NCBI GenBank assembly: GCA_963819845.1 | Contig: CAWFXQ010000014.1 | Span: forward strand, 186,001-250,000 | Reading direction: 5' to 3' | Length of the DNA stretch: 64,000 nucleotides | Source of the DNA: DATAGF01 sp963819845 | GTDB lineage: Bacteria; Actinomycetota; Thermoleophilia; Miltoncostaeales; Miltoncostaeaceae | Shown: in pieces, positions 34,767-42,590 of the stretch | Position numbering within the stretch: position 1 is the stretch's first letter | How the letters are laid out: each line of letters starts with the position of its first letter | Made by a program: the position numbers and the translations under genes | The notes under the pieces: model-generated | Told to the model about the DNA's origin: nothing | What the model saw: the letters and a program-made list of their open reading frames with translations, nothing else | The model's database searches: none

Positions 34767-35324
34767 GTGGCCTCCGCGGACGAGAAGCTGTGGCGCTACG
34801 CGAGCCTCGCGCGGCTCTGGTCGTGGAGCCTGATCGTCGTCGCGGCCCTGCTCCTGCCCCTGTCCGTCGCCATCCAGGCGGGGAGCGACGAGGGCCTCAG
34901 CGGTCGCTGGTTCGCGACCCTGATCGGCATCACCGGCCTGACGGGGGCGCTGCTCTTCCCGCTGTTCCGGGTGTGGCTGCGCTCGACGGCGATGCCGTCG
35001 GTGCGGCTGCCGCAGGCCGTGCGGGCGACCGGCCCGCGCCGCCTCGAGGCGACCGCGCGCGACTGGCGCCGCTGGGCGCTCGTCAGCGGCGGGGTGCTGC
35101 TGGCGGGCGGCGCGGCCGTTCTCGTGTTCCTCATCGGCGTGCTGGGCGCGGGCGGGACGGCCGAGGGCGTGGTCGTGGGGATGATCGCCGCGTGGGGCGC
35201 GGCCACCCTGGAGGACGTCCGCCGGATCCGCGCGGCCGAGGACGCCGAGGGGCGGCGCTACTACGCCGCGTGCCGGCGCCCGACCGGCGTGGGCCGCAAG
35301 CTGGTCTGGATCGCCGCCCGCTGA
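34767..35324 (+). CDS. Membrane protein of unknown function
   Basis: A 185-residue protein with about four membrane segments in two pairs (residues about 20-37, 48-68, 102-123 and 128-142). The loop between the pairs is basic and Arg-rich (STAMPSVRLPQAVRATGPRRLEATARDW), and the C-terminal 40 residues are a charged cytoplasmic tail. No family recognised. It stands alone between the MFS exporter and the thioredoxin locus, with a convergent zinc-ribbon gene 10 bp downstream. Confidence 0.7.
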   Translation: MASADEKLWRYASLARLWSWSLIVVAALLLPLSVAIQAGSDEGLSGRWFATLIGITGLTGALLFPLFRVWLRSTAMPSVRLPQAVRATGPRRLEATARDWRRWALVSGGVLLAGGAAVLVFLIGVLGAGGTAEGVVVGMIAAWGAATLEDVRRIRAAEDAEGRRYYAACRRPTGVGRKLVWIAAR

Positions 35325-35334
35325 CGGCGGGCGC

Positions 35335-35535
35335 TCAGCCCTCGCGGGGGAGGTCGGAGAAGAGGCGCTCCGGCTTCTCGGCGTACAGCTCGGTGCGGCC
35401 GCAGCGCACGCAGGTCTCGGCGCGCAGCGCGCTCACCCGGCCCGAGGCCAGCGCGGAGCGCCGGCGCTTGAGCGAGACGACGCCCGAGAGCACCGTGGGC
35501 TCGACCGGGCCGCCGCATGCGCTGCACTTGACCAC
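35335..35535 (-). CDS. Small zinc-ribbon protein
   Basis: A 66-residue protein with two CxxC knuckles (KCSACGGP and TCVRCGRTELYA) about 45 residues apart, the pattern of a small zinc ribbon. The middle is basic (KRRRSALASGR). The GTG at 35535 has TATATT (35549-35544) ending 8 bases upstream and no Shine-Dalgarno, so it is likely leaderless, and it shares its promoter region and the palindromic operator at 35551 with the divergent trxB operon. Its function is unknown; a longer in-frame start upstream would read through that operator. Confidence 0.65.
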   Translation of the reverse strand: MVKCSACGGPVEPTVLSGVVSLKRRRSALASGRVSALRAETCVRCGRTELYAEKPERLFSDLPREG

Positions 35536-35543
35536 GGTGTGAC

Positions 35544-35566
35544 AATATACATACCCCTCCGGGTAT
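35544..35566. promoter_or_regulatory. CsoR/CstR-type operator with overlapping promoters
   Basis: ATACCC-CTCC-GGGTAT (35551-35566) is a perfect 6-bp inverted repeat with a 4-bp spacer, the layout of operators bound by the CsoR/CstR/FrmR family. It abuts an AT-rich -10 region at 35544-35553. It lies 30 bp before trxB and upstream of the divergent zinc-ribbon gene, and the trxB operon ends with a gene for just such a regulator. Confidence 0.6.
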
Positions 35567-35596
35567 CGGAGGCGGCGGCAACGAACGGAGGCTTCC

Positions 35597-36577
35597 GTGG
35601 CGGACGTCCACGACGTCATCATCATCGGCGGCGGGCCGGCGGGCTACACCGCGGCGATCTACGCCGCGCGGGCCAACCTGGCCCCGCTCGTGGCCGAGGG
35701 CTTCGGCGCCGGCGGCCAGCTCATGCTGACCACGGACGTCGAGAACTACCCGGCGTTCCCGGACGGCATCCAGGGCCCGGAGCTGATGCGCCGCATGCGC
35801 GACCAGGCCGAGCGCTTCGGGGCGCGACTGGTGGCGGCGGACGTGACCCGCGTCGACCTGTCGAGCCGCCCCTTCGGCGTGTGGATCGACGACGAGGAGC
35901 ACCGCGCGCGGTCGCTGGTCATCGCCACCGGCGCCACGGCGCGCTGGCTCGACCTGCCGAGCGAGTCGCGGCTGCGCGGCTTCGGCGTCTCGACCTGCGC
36001 CACCTGCGACGGCTTCTTCTTCAAGGACAAGCCGATGGTCGTGGTGGGCGGCGGCGACTCGGCGATGGAGGAGGCGCTCTTCCTGGCCCGCATGGCGTCG
36101 AAGGTGACGATCGTGCATCGCCGCGACCGGCTCCGCGCCTCGCGGATCATGGCCGACCGGGCCCTGGCCAACGACCGGATCGCCGTGCGCTGGAACGCCG
36201 AGGTCGCCGAGGTGGTCGGCGACGAGAAGGTCGAGGCGGTGCGCGTGCGCGACACCGTCACCGGCGAGGCGGAGGACATCTCGGCCGCGGCGATGTTCGT
36301 CGCGATCGGCCACGACCCGGCGACCGGGCTGTTCGCGGGACAACTGGACCTCGACGAGGCCGGCTACGTGGTGACGGACGGCACCCGCACCAGCGTCGAG
36401 GGCGTCTTCGTCGCCGGCGACGTGCAGGACACGGTCTACCGGCAGGCGGTCACCGCCGCCGGCAGCGGGTGCATGGCCGCGATGGACGCGGAGCGCTGGC
36501 TCGAGGCCCACGCGGGCGGAGAGGCCGACACCGGCGGGGAGCCCGCGGGCGCCCTCGCCTCCGGAAAGGACGGATGA
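35597..36577 (+). CDS. trxB: Thioredoxin-disulfide reductase TrxB
   Basis: A 326-residue flavoprotein that reduces thioredoxin with NADPH. It has IIIGGGPAGYTAAIYAARANL (FAD), GGQLMLTTDVENYPAFP, the redox-active CATC (about residues 135-138), VVVGGGDSAMEEALFLARMA (NADPH), HRRDRLRAS and GVFVAGDVQD near the C-terminus. The last 30 residues form a short acidic Gly/Ala tail beyond the usual end. GTG at 35597 with GGAGG upstream. First gene of a four-gene operon with trxA, an FmdB-like zinc ribbon and a CsoR/CstR regulator. Confidence 0.95.
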   Translation: MADVHDVIIIGGGPAGYTAAIYAARANLAPLVAEGFGAGGQLMLTTDVENYPAFPDGIQGPELMRRMRDQAERFGARLVAADVTRVDLSSRPFGVWIDDEEHRARSLVIATGATARWLDLPSESRLRGFGVSTCATCDGFFFKDKPMVVVGGGDSAMEEALFLARMASKVTIVHRRDRLRASRIMADRALANDRIAVRWNAEVAEVVGDEKVEAVRVRDTVTGEAEDISAAAMFVAIGHDPATGLFAGQLDLDEAGYVVTDGTRTSVEGVFVAGDVQDTVYRQAVTAAGSGCMAAMDAERWLEAHAGGEADTGGEPAGALASGKDG

Positions 36578-36906
36578 CGATGGCCGAGGACGTGCTCGAG
36601 ATCACCGAGGACAACTTCCAGGGGACCGTGCTCGAGAACGAGAAGCCGGTGCTGATCGATTTCTGGGCCGAGTGGTGCGGGCCCTGCCACATGGTCGCGC
36701 CCGTCGTCGCGGAGATCGCCCGGGAGCGGTCGGAGACGCTGGTGGTGGGCAAGCTGAACGTGGACGAGAACGCGTCGATCGCGCAGCGCTACAACGTCAG
36801 CGGGATCCCGTTCCTCGGGCTCTTCGAGAACGGCCGGCTCGCGCGCCACGCCGTCGGCGCGATGCCCAAGGCCCAGCTCGAGCGGGCCCTCGGGCTGGCG
36901 GACTGA
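36574..36906 (+). CDS. trxA: Thioredoxin
   Basis: A 110-residue thioredoxin with the WCGPC active site in VLIDFWAEWCGPCHMVAPVV, the cis-Pro loop SGIPFLGLFENG, and the conserved FWAEWC beta strand. The ATG at 36574 overlaps the trxB stop as ATGA; a second ATG at 36580 is a possible alternative start. It is reduced by the TrxB made just before it, so the two form a complete disulfide-reducing pair. Confidence 0.95.
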   Translation: MTMAEDVLEITEDNFQGTVLENEKPVLIDFWAEWCGPCHMVAPVVAEIARERSETLVVGKLNVDENASIAQRYNVSGIPFLGLFENGRLARHAVGAMPKAQLERALGLAD

Positions 36907-36916
36907 GGGGGAGCGG

Positions 36917-37150
36917 ATGCCGAGCTACGACCTGGCCTGCGTGGGCTGCGACGCCCGCTTCGAGGCGTTCCGCCAGGGGTTCCTGCGCGACGAGGACCGC
37001 GTGTGCCCGGAGTGCGGGACCGCGGAGGCGCGCCAGCTCTTCACGGGCTTCCAGACCGCCCGGCCCAGCCGGGGCGACGCCGCGAGCGCGCCCAACGTGG
37101 TGGGCTTCGGCGGCGGGGGCTGCTGCGGCGGCTCCTGCGGCTGCGGATAG
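36917..37150 (+). CDS. FmdB-like zinc-ribbon protein with Cys-rich tail
   Basis: A 77-residue protein that begins MPSYDLACVGCDARFEAF and has a second CPECG knuckle at about residue 32, the FmdB zinc-ribbon pattern. The C-terminus is a Gly/Cys-rich tail (GGGGCCGGSCGCG) with four further Cys that could bind metal or react with thiols and persulfides. It lies between trxA and the CsoR/CstR regulator with spacings of about 10 bp, clearly in one operon. Function not known. Confidence 0.8.
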   Translation: MPSYDLACVGCDARFEAFRQGFLRDEDRVCPECGTAEARQLFTGFQTARPSRGDAASAPNVVGFGGGGCCGGSCGCG

Positions 37151-37160
37151 GGAGGACGCC

Positions 37161-37442
37161 GTGGCGACGACATCACCTCGCCCCGCCCACGATCAGCTCG
37201 TGGTGCGCCTGCGCCGCGCCGAGGGTCAGCTGCGGGGCGTGCAGCGGATGCTGGAGGAGGACGCCGACTGCCCGCAGGTCCTCACCCAGCTGGCGGCGGT
37301 CAAGGCGGCGGTCGACCAGGTGGGACTCCACCTGATCTCGGAGCGCCTGCGGACGTGCGTGGCGGACGAGGGAGACGACTGCGCCGAGGCGTTCGAGGAC
37401 GCCATCGCGACGTTCCTTCGCTTCGCCACGCTCGCGCGCTAG
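37161..37442 (+). CDS. CsoR/CstR family transcriptional regulator
   Basis: A 93-residue all-helical DUF156 repressor: LVVRLRRAEGQLRGVQRMLEEDADCPQVLTQLAAVKAAVDQVG. The two Cys of the family are kept (C37 and C66, spaced 29 apart as in M. tuberculosis CsoR C36/C65), but the position of the copper ligand His61 is Arg (R62). A Cu(I) sensor needs that His, whereas the persulfide sensor CstR needs only the two Cys, so a sulfur-stress role is favoured. GTG at 37161 with GGAGG upstream. It is the last gene of the trx operon and probably binds the palindrome at 35551, giving autoregulation. Confidence 0.88.
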   Translation: MATTSPRPAHDQLVVRLRRAEGQLRGVQRMLEEDADCPQVLTQLAAVKAAVDQVGLHLISERLRTCVADEGDDCAEAFEDAIATFLRFATLAR

Positions 37443-37467
37443 CCCCGACCGGCGCGGACGTGCAATC

Positions 37468-37511
37468 CGGCCGGCGCCGCCGCCGGCGCCGGCCGCTGTG
37501 GAGCGGCCGGC
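37468..37511. terminator. Two overlapping, mutually exclusive hairpins
   Basis: Hairpin 1 has perfect 11-bp arms at 37468-37478 and 37485-37495. Hairpin 2 has perfect 10-bp arms at 37488-37497 and 37502-37511. They share 37488-37495, so only one can form at a time. The element lies between the convergent ends of the trx operon (37442) and the gene at 37527, which suggests a bidirectional terminator. Confidence 0.5.
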
Positions 37512-37526
37512 GTATGCGGGGGGGCC

Positions 37527-37934
37527 TCACAGCGCCGCCAGGCCGCTGAGGGCGTCGCCGTTGCGCGCGGAGCGGCTGAGCGCCTGGTCGTGCAGGCCCT
37601 GCAGCACGGACAGGGCGACGCGGTAGCCGGCCTCGGACTCCGCGCCCGACATGACGACGGTCCCCGCGGGCCGGCGGGCCAGCTCGCGGACGGCCGCGGT
37701 CGGGCGCTCCGAGACGACCATCACCGGGCGGGCATCGTCGTGCAGGCCGCGGGCGAGCCCGGCCCAGCGCGCGTCGTCGTCGCGCACGTCGAGCATGAGG
37801 ACGTCGGCCCGCTCGGGGCGCCCGCCGCCGGCGTCGGCCGCGCTGACCGTGCATCCCAGACGGGTGAAGGTGGTCTCGAGCGCGGTGCGCCCGGCCCCCT
37901 CAGGCCCGAGAACGTAGATGTGGATCGGCTGCAT
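37527..37934 (-). CDS. Receiver-like protein of unknown function
   Basis: A 135-residue soluble protein with the alternating beta/alpha layout of a receiver domain: HIYVLGPEGAGRTALETTFTRLGCTV, DVLMLDVRDDDARW (a possible phosphoacceptor region), PVMVVSERPTAAVREL and GTVVMSGAESEAGYRVAL. The usual N-terminal acidic pair and the C-terminal Lys are not clear, so it may be a degenerate receiver (pseudo-receiver). The ATG at 37934 has GGAG upstream. It is convergent with the trx operon and alone; no kinase is nearby. Confidence 0.6.
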   Translation of the reverse strand: MQPIHIYVLGPEGAGRTALETTFTRLGCTVSAADAGGGRPERADVLMLDVRDDDARWAGLARGLHDDARPVMVVSERPTAAVRELARRPAGTVVMSGAESEAGYRVALSVLQGLHDQALSRSARNGDALSGLAAL

Positions 37935-38047
37935 TTCGACACTCCATCTTCTCGCGAGATGTGGTGCGCCCGGCCGCGGGGTGCGACGGGACGCGGGACG
38001 CGAGCCCCTGACCCGAGGCGCACCTCGGGTGGGGCGGATGGAGCCGG

Positions 38048-39112
38048 TCAGCCGGGTCTTGCGAGTACCGTCCGGTAGCCGGAGCGCGGTCCGAGGCGGC
38101 CGAGCGCGAGAGCGCGCTCGCGCACGCCGAGGCGCGGTGCGAGGGCCGCGGCGAGGATCACCGCGAGCTGCACGAAGAGCAGCAGAAGGGTGGTGGGTGC
38201 GGTCCCGCCGCCGGGGATCACGTAGCTGGCGAGCGCCGCGAGCAGGCTGGAGCCCGCGGGCGCCGACCCCGTCGAGGTGGCGAACGTGGCGAAGGGGTTC
38301 TCACCGGGCGGGAGGGCCTCGTCGTCCGCTCCGCCCGCCGGGCCGACGCGCGCCGGCAGCGGGGACACGGCGGCGGGCGGGTCGAGGCGCGCCGATGCGA
38401 AGGCCGAGGTGGCCGGCGCCGGGTCGGGCGCGGCGGGGGGCGTGGCCTGCGCGGGCGGCCCGGGCGGGTCGGTGGGCGCGCCGAGCGCGACGGTGGCCAG
38501 AGAGCTCGGCGGCGGCGTGGGACCGCCCGTGACCTTGATGGCGACGGGGGCGGGCTTGACCGCTCCCGGCGAGGCGTCGATCACGACGGGGCCCAGGACG
38601 ACGTCGCCGCGCTCGCGGGGCGCGTCGGGCGCGCCGGGCAGGGGCGTGGTCGTCGCGCCGGGCGTCGCCTCGACGGGCGCCGGCGGGGGGGCCGGGCCCT
38701 CGGCGGCCGGCGGCGCCGCGGGGGTCGTCTCGGCGGGCGGAGCGGGAGGCGTCGCCGGCTCGTTGGGAGCGGGCTCCTCGGCGGCCGGGGGCGGCGCGGG
38801 CGGCGCGGGCTCTGCGGGCTGCTCCGCGGCGGGCGGCTCGGCCGGCGGGAGAGCCGGTTCGGCCGGCGCGGCGGGGTCGCCCAGGACGGTCTCGGCGGAG
38901 CCCGGCGCCGGCACCACCTCGGGGGCCGCGGGGGCCGCGGTCTGGGCGGCGGCCAGGGCGGGGGCGAGGAGCGCGATCAGGAGCGCGGCGAGGATGGCCC
39001 GGACGAGCCAGGAGCCTCGGACCGAGCCGCGCGCTGCCGATGAACCGCGAGCTTCCACGTCACCAGACCCAGGTCGAACCGTCCCCGGACGGGGATCGGA
39101 CGGGGCGAACAT
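38048..39112 (-). CDS. Secreted Pro/Ala-rich protein with C-terminal membrane anchor
   Basis: About 354 residues. The N-terminal part has a basic stretch and a hydrophobic signal (RAILAALLIALLAPALAAA), then 200 residues of low complexity made mostly of Pro, Ala, Glu and Thr, then a beta-like stretch (ERGDVVLGPVVIDASPG). Near the C-terminus a hydrophobic segment (TTLLLLFVQLAVILAAALAPRL) anchors it, followed by a short basic tail (GVRERALALGRL). This layout suits a wall-spanning or surface protein. No family recognised. The ATG at 39112 is one of several possible starts (GTG at 39058 and 39136). Confidence 0.6.
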   Translation of the reverse strand: MFAPSDPRPGTVRPGSGDVEARGSSAARGSVRGSWLVRAILAALLIALLAPALAAAQTAAPAAPEVVPAPGSAETVLGDPAAPAEPALPPAEPPAAEQPAEPAPPAPPPAAEEPAPNEPATPPAPPAETTPAAPPAAEGPAPPPAPVEATPGATTTPLPGAPDAPRERGDVVLGPVVIDASPGAVKPAPVAIKVTGGPTPPPSSLATVALGAPTDPPGPPAQATPPAAPDPAPATSAFASARLDPPAAVSPLPARVGPAGGADDEALPPGENPFATFATSTGSAPAGSSLLAALASYVIPGGGTAPTTLLLLFVQLAVILAAALAPRLGVRERALALGRLGPRSGYRTVLARPG

Positions 39113-39166
39113 ACACCGAACCGTTCGCGCAAACACCCCTCTTTCGTCCCGGGGGCTTGCGGATTC

Positions 39167-39829
39167 TTACGGATCGATCATCAACGGGAGGTCGGTGAGT
39201 CTGGCGATTCGGGGGCAGGGCCCGTCCGGCAGGCGCCGCTCGCGGTCGACGAGGACGGCGTCGATGCCCGCGGCCCGCGCTCCCGCGCAGTCGTGGCGCG
39301 GGCTGTCGCCGCAGTGGAGGGCGGCGGCGGCGGGCACGCCCAACCGCGCCAGGACCGCCGCGAAGATGGCGGGGTCGGGCTTCGCCGACCCCTCGGCGGC
39401 GCTGGTCGCGACGGCCGCGAAGCGGTCGGCCACCCCGAGGCCCGCCAGCACCCCCGGCAGCCCGTAGTCCCAGTTGCTGACCACGGCCAGGGCCAGGCCG
39501 CGGGCGGCCAGGGCGTCGAGCGCGGGGACGGCGTCGGGCATCAGCTCGAAGCGCAGGCTCGCGACCAGCATCTCTGCGAGGCGGTCGAGGCCCGGGGCGT
39601 CGCCGCCGAGCTCGCGCGCGATCACGCCCGCGCACTCCCGCCGCAGGGCGGCGAGGCTGTCGGCGTCGCGCCCGCGGTCGTGGTGGCGGCGGTAATGGCG
39701 CACCTCAGCGGCGATCGCGGCGGCGACGCGCTCCTCGGGGTGGTCGTGGCCCTCGGCGGCCAGCAGCGCGCGCAGGCCCGGCGCCGGGGGCGGCAGCCGC
39801 AGCAGGGTGCCGTAGGCGTCCAGCAGCAC
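39167..39829 (-). CDS. HAD-superfamily hydrolase
   Basis: A 220-residue haloacid-dehalogenase-like phosphatase: motif I VLLDAYGTLL (Asp nucleophile and acid/base), cap helices, motif II VVSNWDYGLPGVL, motif III Lys in EGSAKPDPAIF, and motif IV HCGDSPRHDCAGARAAGIDAVLVDR. The substrate is likely a small phosphorylated metabolite. The GTG at 39829 places the start just before motif I as in the family; an upstream ATG at 39904 would add 25 Arg-rich residues and collide with the divergent promoter at 39879. Confidence 0.85.
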   Translation of the reverse strand: MLLDAYGTLLRLPPPAPGLRALLAAEGHDHPEERVAAAIAAEVRHYRRHHDRGRDADSLAALRRECAGVIARELGGDAPGLDRLAEMLVASLRFELMPDAVPALDALAARGLALAVVSNWDYGLPGVLAGLGVADRFAAVATSAAEGSAKPDPAIFAAVLARLGVPAAAALHCGDSPRHDCAGARAAGIDAVLVDRERRLPDGPCPRIARLTDLPLMIDP

Positions 39830-39878
39830 GGCGCGTCGCGGCGCCCCCGCGCGGGGCCGGGTGCGGCGGGCGGTGTGC

Positions 39879-39884
39879 GATAAT
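39879..39884 (+). promoter_or_regulatory. -10 box upstream of the penicillin-binding-protein operon
   Basis: GATAAT lies 30 bases before the ATG at 39915, which has a GGGGGAG ribosome site. This gives a short leadered transcript, unlike the leaderless starts elsewhere in the window. Confidence 0.4.
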
Positions 39885-39914
39885 CCGCCTCGTCGTGCGG
39901 CCATTGGGGGAGTC

Positions 39915-40403
39915 ATGCGCGGAAAGCGCGCGCGCATCATCCTCGTGGCGGTCGTCGTGGTCCTCGCCGTGGCGGCATGGGTGCCGGTGCCCATCGCCGA
40001 GCGCTATGCCGACGGGCCCGGAGGAGCGGAGATCGGTCGTGCGAGGCTGGATCGCGGATGGGAGTTCGTCTATCAGGCCGTGCGGCTGTCACGCGGCGCG
40101 CGGCTCGGCGACGATGAGCAGGCCCTCCAGACGGCCCGGCGGGACGTCTGGAGCGGGCCGCCGGCGCTCGCGCAGTCGGTGCGGCTCGTCTACATGGACG
40201 GCCCCTTCGAGGTGCCCGTCCCGCCCGGGGGCCTGCGGCCGCCGCCCGGACGGCGCGTCGCGGTGCCCGACTCGCGCCTGGGCTGGGTCGTGGAGGGAAC
40301 GACCTTCGACGGCCGAAGTCCGCGGGGCGTGCGCCAGATGATCGGGCTCCTCGACTACCGCACCGGCCGCGTGGCCTGGGACATCCGCCGGGGGACCGCG
40401 TGA
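39915..40403 (+). CDS. Membrane-anchored protein of unknown function
   Basis: A 162-residue protein with one N-terminal membrane segment (IILVAVVVVLAVAAWVPV, preceded by RGKRAR) and a soluble extracytoplasmic domain with beta character (VYMDGPFEVPVPPGGL, GWVVEGTTFDG). It is not a known enzyme. Its stop overlaps the GTG of the downstream class A penicillin-binding protein by four bases, so it is co-translated with it and may assist cell-wall synthesis; that role is inference only. Confidence 0.65.
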   Translation: MRGKRARIILVAVVVVLAVAAWVPVPIAERYADGPGGAEIGRARLDRGWEFVYQAVRLSRGARLGDDEQALQTARRDVWSGPPALAQSVRLVYMDGPFEVPVPPGGLRPPPGRRVAVPDSRLGWVVEGTTFDGRSPRGVRQMIGLLDYRTGRVAWDIRRGTA

Positions 40404-42556
40404 GCGACCTCCGCCGCCGCCGTCTGCGCAAGGCCCGCCAGGGCCGGCAGCGCCGGACGCACCTGTGGCTGATCGCGGGCGGCGTCGTGGCCGTCGTGGT
40501 CGGGGGCCTCGTCCTGGTGTCGGCCCTGGCCGTCAACTCGGTGGGCGAGGCCCTGCGCGACGGGGAGCTGGCGGAGATCCGCCTCGGCGAGAACAGCCGC
40601 ATCTACGACAAGAACGGCAAGGAGCTCGGGATCATCGCCGGGGTCACCAACCGGACGATCGTGCCGGGCGGCGCCATCCCCAAGGTGCTGAAGGACGCGA
40701 CCGTCGCGATCGAGGACAGGCGCTTCTACGACCACGACGGCGTCAACTACTACCGGCTCGTGGGCGCCGCCGTCCGCGACATCGAGAGCGGGTCGGCGAC
40801 CCAGGGCGGCAGCACGATCACCATGCAGTTGGTCAAGACGCTCTACGAGCCCACCGCCGACCGCACGATCGCGAAGAAGCTCGAGGAGACCTACCTCGCC
40901 TTCCAGTACGAGAAGAAGTACACGAAGAACCAGATCCTGGCGCGCTACCTCAACGGCGTCTTCTACGGCCAGAACGCCGTCGGCGTGCAGGCGGCGTCGC
41001 TGACCTACTTCGACAAGGACATCCGCGAGATCACGCTGCCGCAGGCCGCGCTGCTCGCGGGGCTGCCGCAGGCCCCCACGGCCTACAACCCGTTCGAGAA
41101 CCCCGAGCAGGCCCGCCAGCGGCGCAACGTGGTGCTGAACGAGATGGCCGAGCAGGGGTTCATCACGCGGGAGACCGCCGAGCAGGCCAAGAGGGCGGGG
41201 CTCGACCTCAAGCGTGGCCAGGCCTACAAGCGCAAGCGCGAGGAGTACTTCTTCGAGTACGTCCGCCAGGTCCTGATCGACCGCTACGGCGAGAAGGAGG
41301 TCCAGAACGGGGCGTTCAAGGTCTACACGACCATCGACCCGGCGCTCCAGTCGGCGGCCCGGACCGCGATCAGCGAGAACCTCTACTACGACGACGACCC
41401 CGACGCCGCCATCGTGATGGTCAACTCGCAGAAGGGGTTCATCCGGGCGATGGCCTCGAGCCAGCGCTTCAGCCAGGAGAACCAGTTCAACCTCGCCACC
41501 CAGGCGCGGCGCCAGCCCGGCTCCACCTTCAAGACCTTCGTCCTGACCGAGGCCATCCGCCAGCAGATCAACCCGTACTCGACGCTCTACGAGAGCAGGA
41601 AGCTCAACCTGGTCGACCCGGAGTACGGCGTGATCGATGTGGCGACCTACTCCAACAGCTACCGCGGCGCGGTCCCGATCGCGCAGGCGACCCTGAGCTC
41701 CGACAACTCCGTCTTCCAGCAGCTCACGCTGGACGTCGGGCCCGACGAGGTGATCGACACCGCCTACGACATGGGCGTCCCCGCCGCGCGCGAGCTGCCG
41801 AACGTCGCGTCGATCGGCCTGGGGTCGGGCCTCGTGACGCCCCTCGACATGGCGACCGCCTACGCCCCGCTCTCGAACGGGGGCTTCCGCGTGGCGCCGC
41901 TGGCGATCCGCAAGATCGTGAAGCCGGACGGCACGGTCAACGCATTCGCGCCCGAGCGCGAGGAGGTGTTCTCGGACGGGGTCGCCCACGAGGTCACCCG
42001 GATCCTTCAGGACAACGTCACGGGCGGGACCGGCGGCAACGCCCAGATCGGCGTCAACGTCGCGGGCAAGACCGGCACCACCGACGACTACGTCAACGCG
42101 TGGTTCGTGGGCTACACGCCGCGCTATTCCACCGCCGTGTGGGTGGGGTACCCCAACAGCGACGGCGTGCGGCGGTCGATGTTCAGCGTGCACGGGGTCA
42201 CCGTCGCGGGCGGCACCTTCCCGGCCTCGATCTGGGGTGACTTCATGGGCGTGGTCGTCGAGCGCGACGGCGGCTCGGAACCGTTCGGGCTGCCCGGCGA
42301 GCCGGTCACGTGGTCGCCGTTCACGAGCGCCTTCATCCGCTCGGCCGGCGAGGCGCAGCGCCGCGAGGAGGCTGCGGCGGCGGCGGCGGCCAAGTCGGCG
42401 AGCGATGCGAAGTCGACGACCGCCCCGACCACCGCGGCCCCGCAGGCCCCGGCCCCCGCGCCCGGGACGCCCGCGCCACCTCCCGCGCCGGCCACTCCGG
42501 CCGCGCCTGCGGCCCCGGCTCCGCCTCCCGCCCCGCCGCCGGCCCCGACGCCCTAG
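40400..42556 (+). CDS. Class A penicillin-binding protein (bifunctional peptidoglycan synthase)
   Basis: A 718-residue PBP1A-like enzyme. A short basic cytoplasmic tail and one membrane segment (LWLIAGGVVAVVVGGLVLVSAL) are followed by a GT51 transglycosylase domain (EDRRFYDHDGVN, QGGSTITMQLVK, NGVFYGQNAVGV) and a transpeptidase domain with the three catalytic motifs: PGSTFK (Ser nucleophile), SDN in LSSDNSVFQQ, and KTGTT. The last 80 residues are an Ala/Pro/Thr-rich tail. It polymerises and cross-links peptidoglycan. Its TAG stop begins a TAGGAT sequence that may be the -10 of the next gene. Confidence 0.95.
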   Translation: MSDLRRRRLRKARQGRQRRTHLWLIAGGVVAVVVGGLVLVSALAVNSVGEALRDGELAEIRLGENSRIYDKNGKELGIIAGVTNRTIVPGGAIPKVLKDATVAIEDRRFYDHDGVNYYRLVGAAVRDIESGSATQGGSTITMQLVKTLYEPTADRTIAKKLEETYLAFQYEKKYTKNQILARYLNGVFYGQNAVGVQAASLTYFDKDIREITLPQAALLAGLPQAPTAYNPFENPEQARQRRNVVLNEMAEQGFITRETAEQAKRAGLDLKRGQAYKRKREEYFFEYVRQVLIDRYGEKEVQNGAFKVYTTIDPALQSAARTAISENLYYDDDPDAAIVMVNSQKGFIRAMASSQRFSQENQFNLATQARRQPGSTFKTFVLTEAIRQQINPYSTLYESRKLNLVDPEYGVIDVATYSNSYRGAVPIAQATLSSDNSVFQQLTLDVGPDEVIDTAYDMGVPAARELPNVASIGLGSGLVTPLDMATAYAPLSNGGFRVAPLAIRKIVKPDGTVNAFAPEREEVFSDGVAHEVTRILQDNVTGGTGGNAQIGVNVAGKTGTTDDYVNAWFVGYTPRYSTAVWVGYPNSDGVRRSMFSVHGVTVAGGTFPASIWGDFMGVVVERDGGSEPFGLPGEPVTWSPFTSAFIRSAGEAQRREEAAAAAAAKSASDAKSTTAPTTAAPQAPAPAPGTPAPPPAPATPAAPAAPAPPPAPPPAPTP

Positions 42557-42590
42557 GATTCGCCCGGACGCGACGAGGGGACCCCGGCGG

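Noticed and set aside
38100..39000. The Pro/Ala-rich region as a DNA repeat element
   Set aside because: Codons vary while composition is kept, which fits a low-complexity protein linker rather than a tandem DNA repeat.
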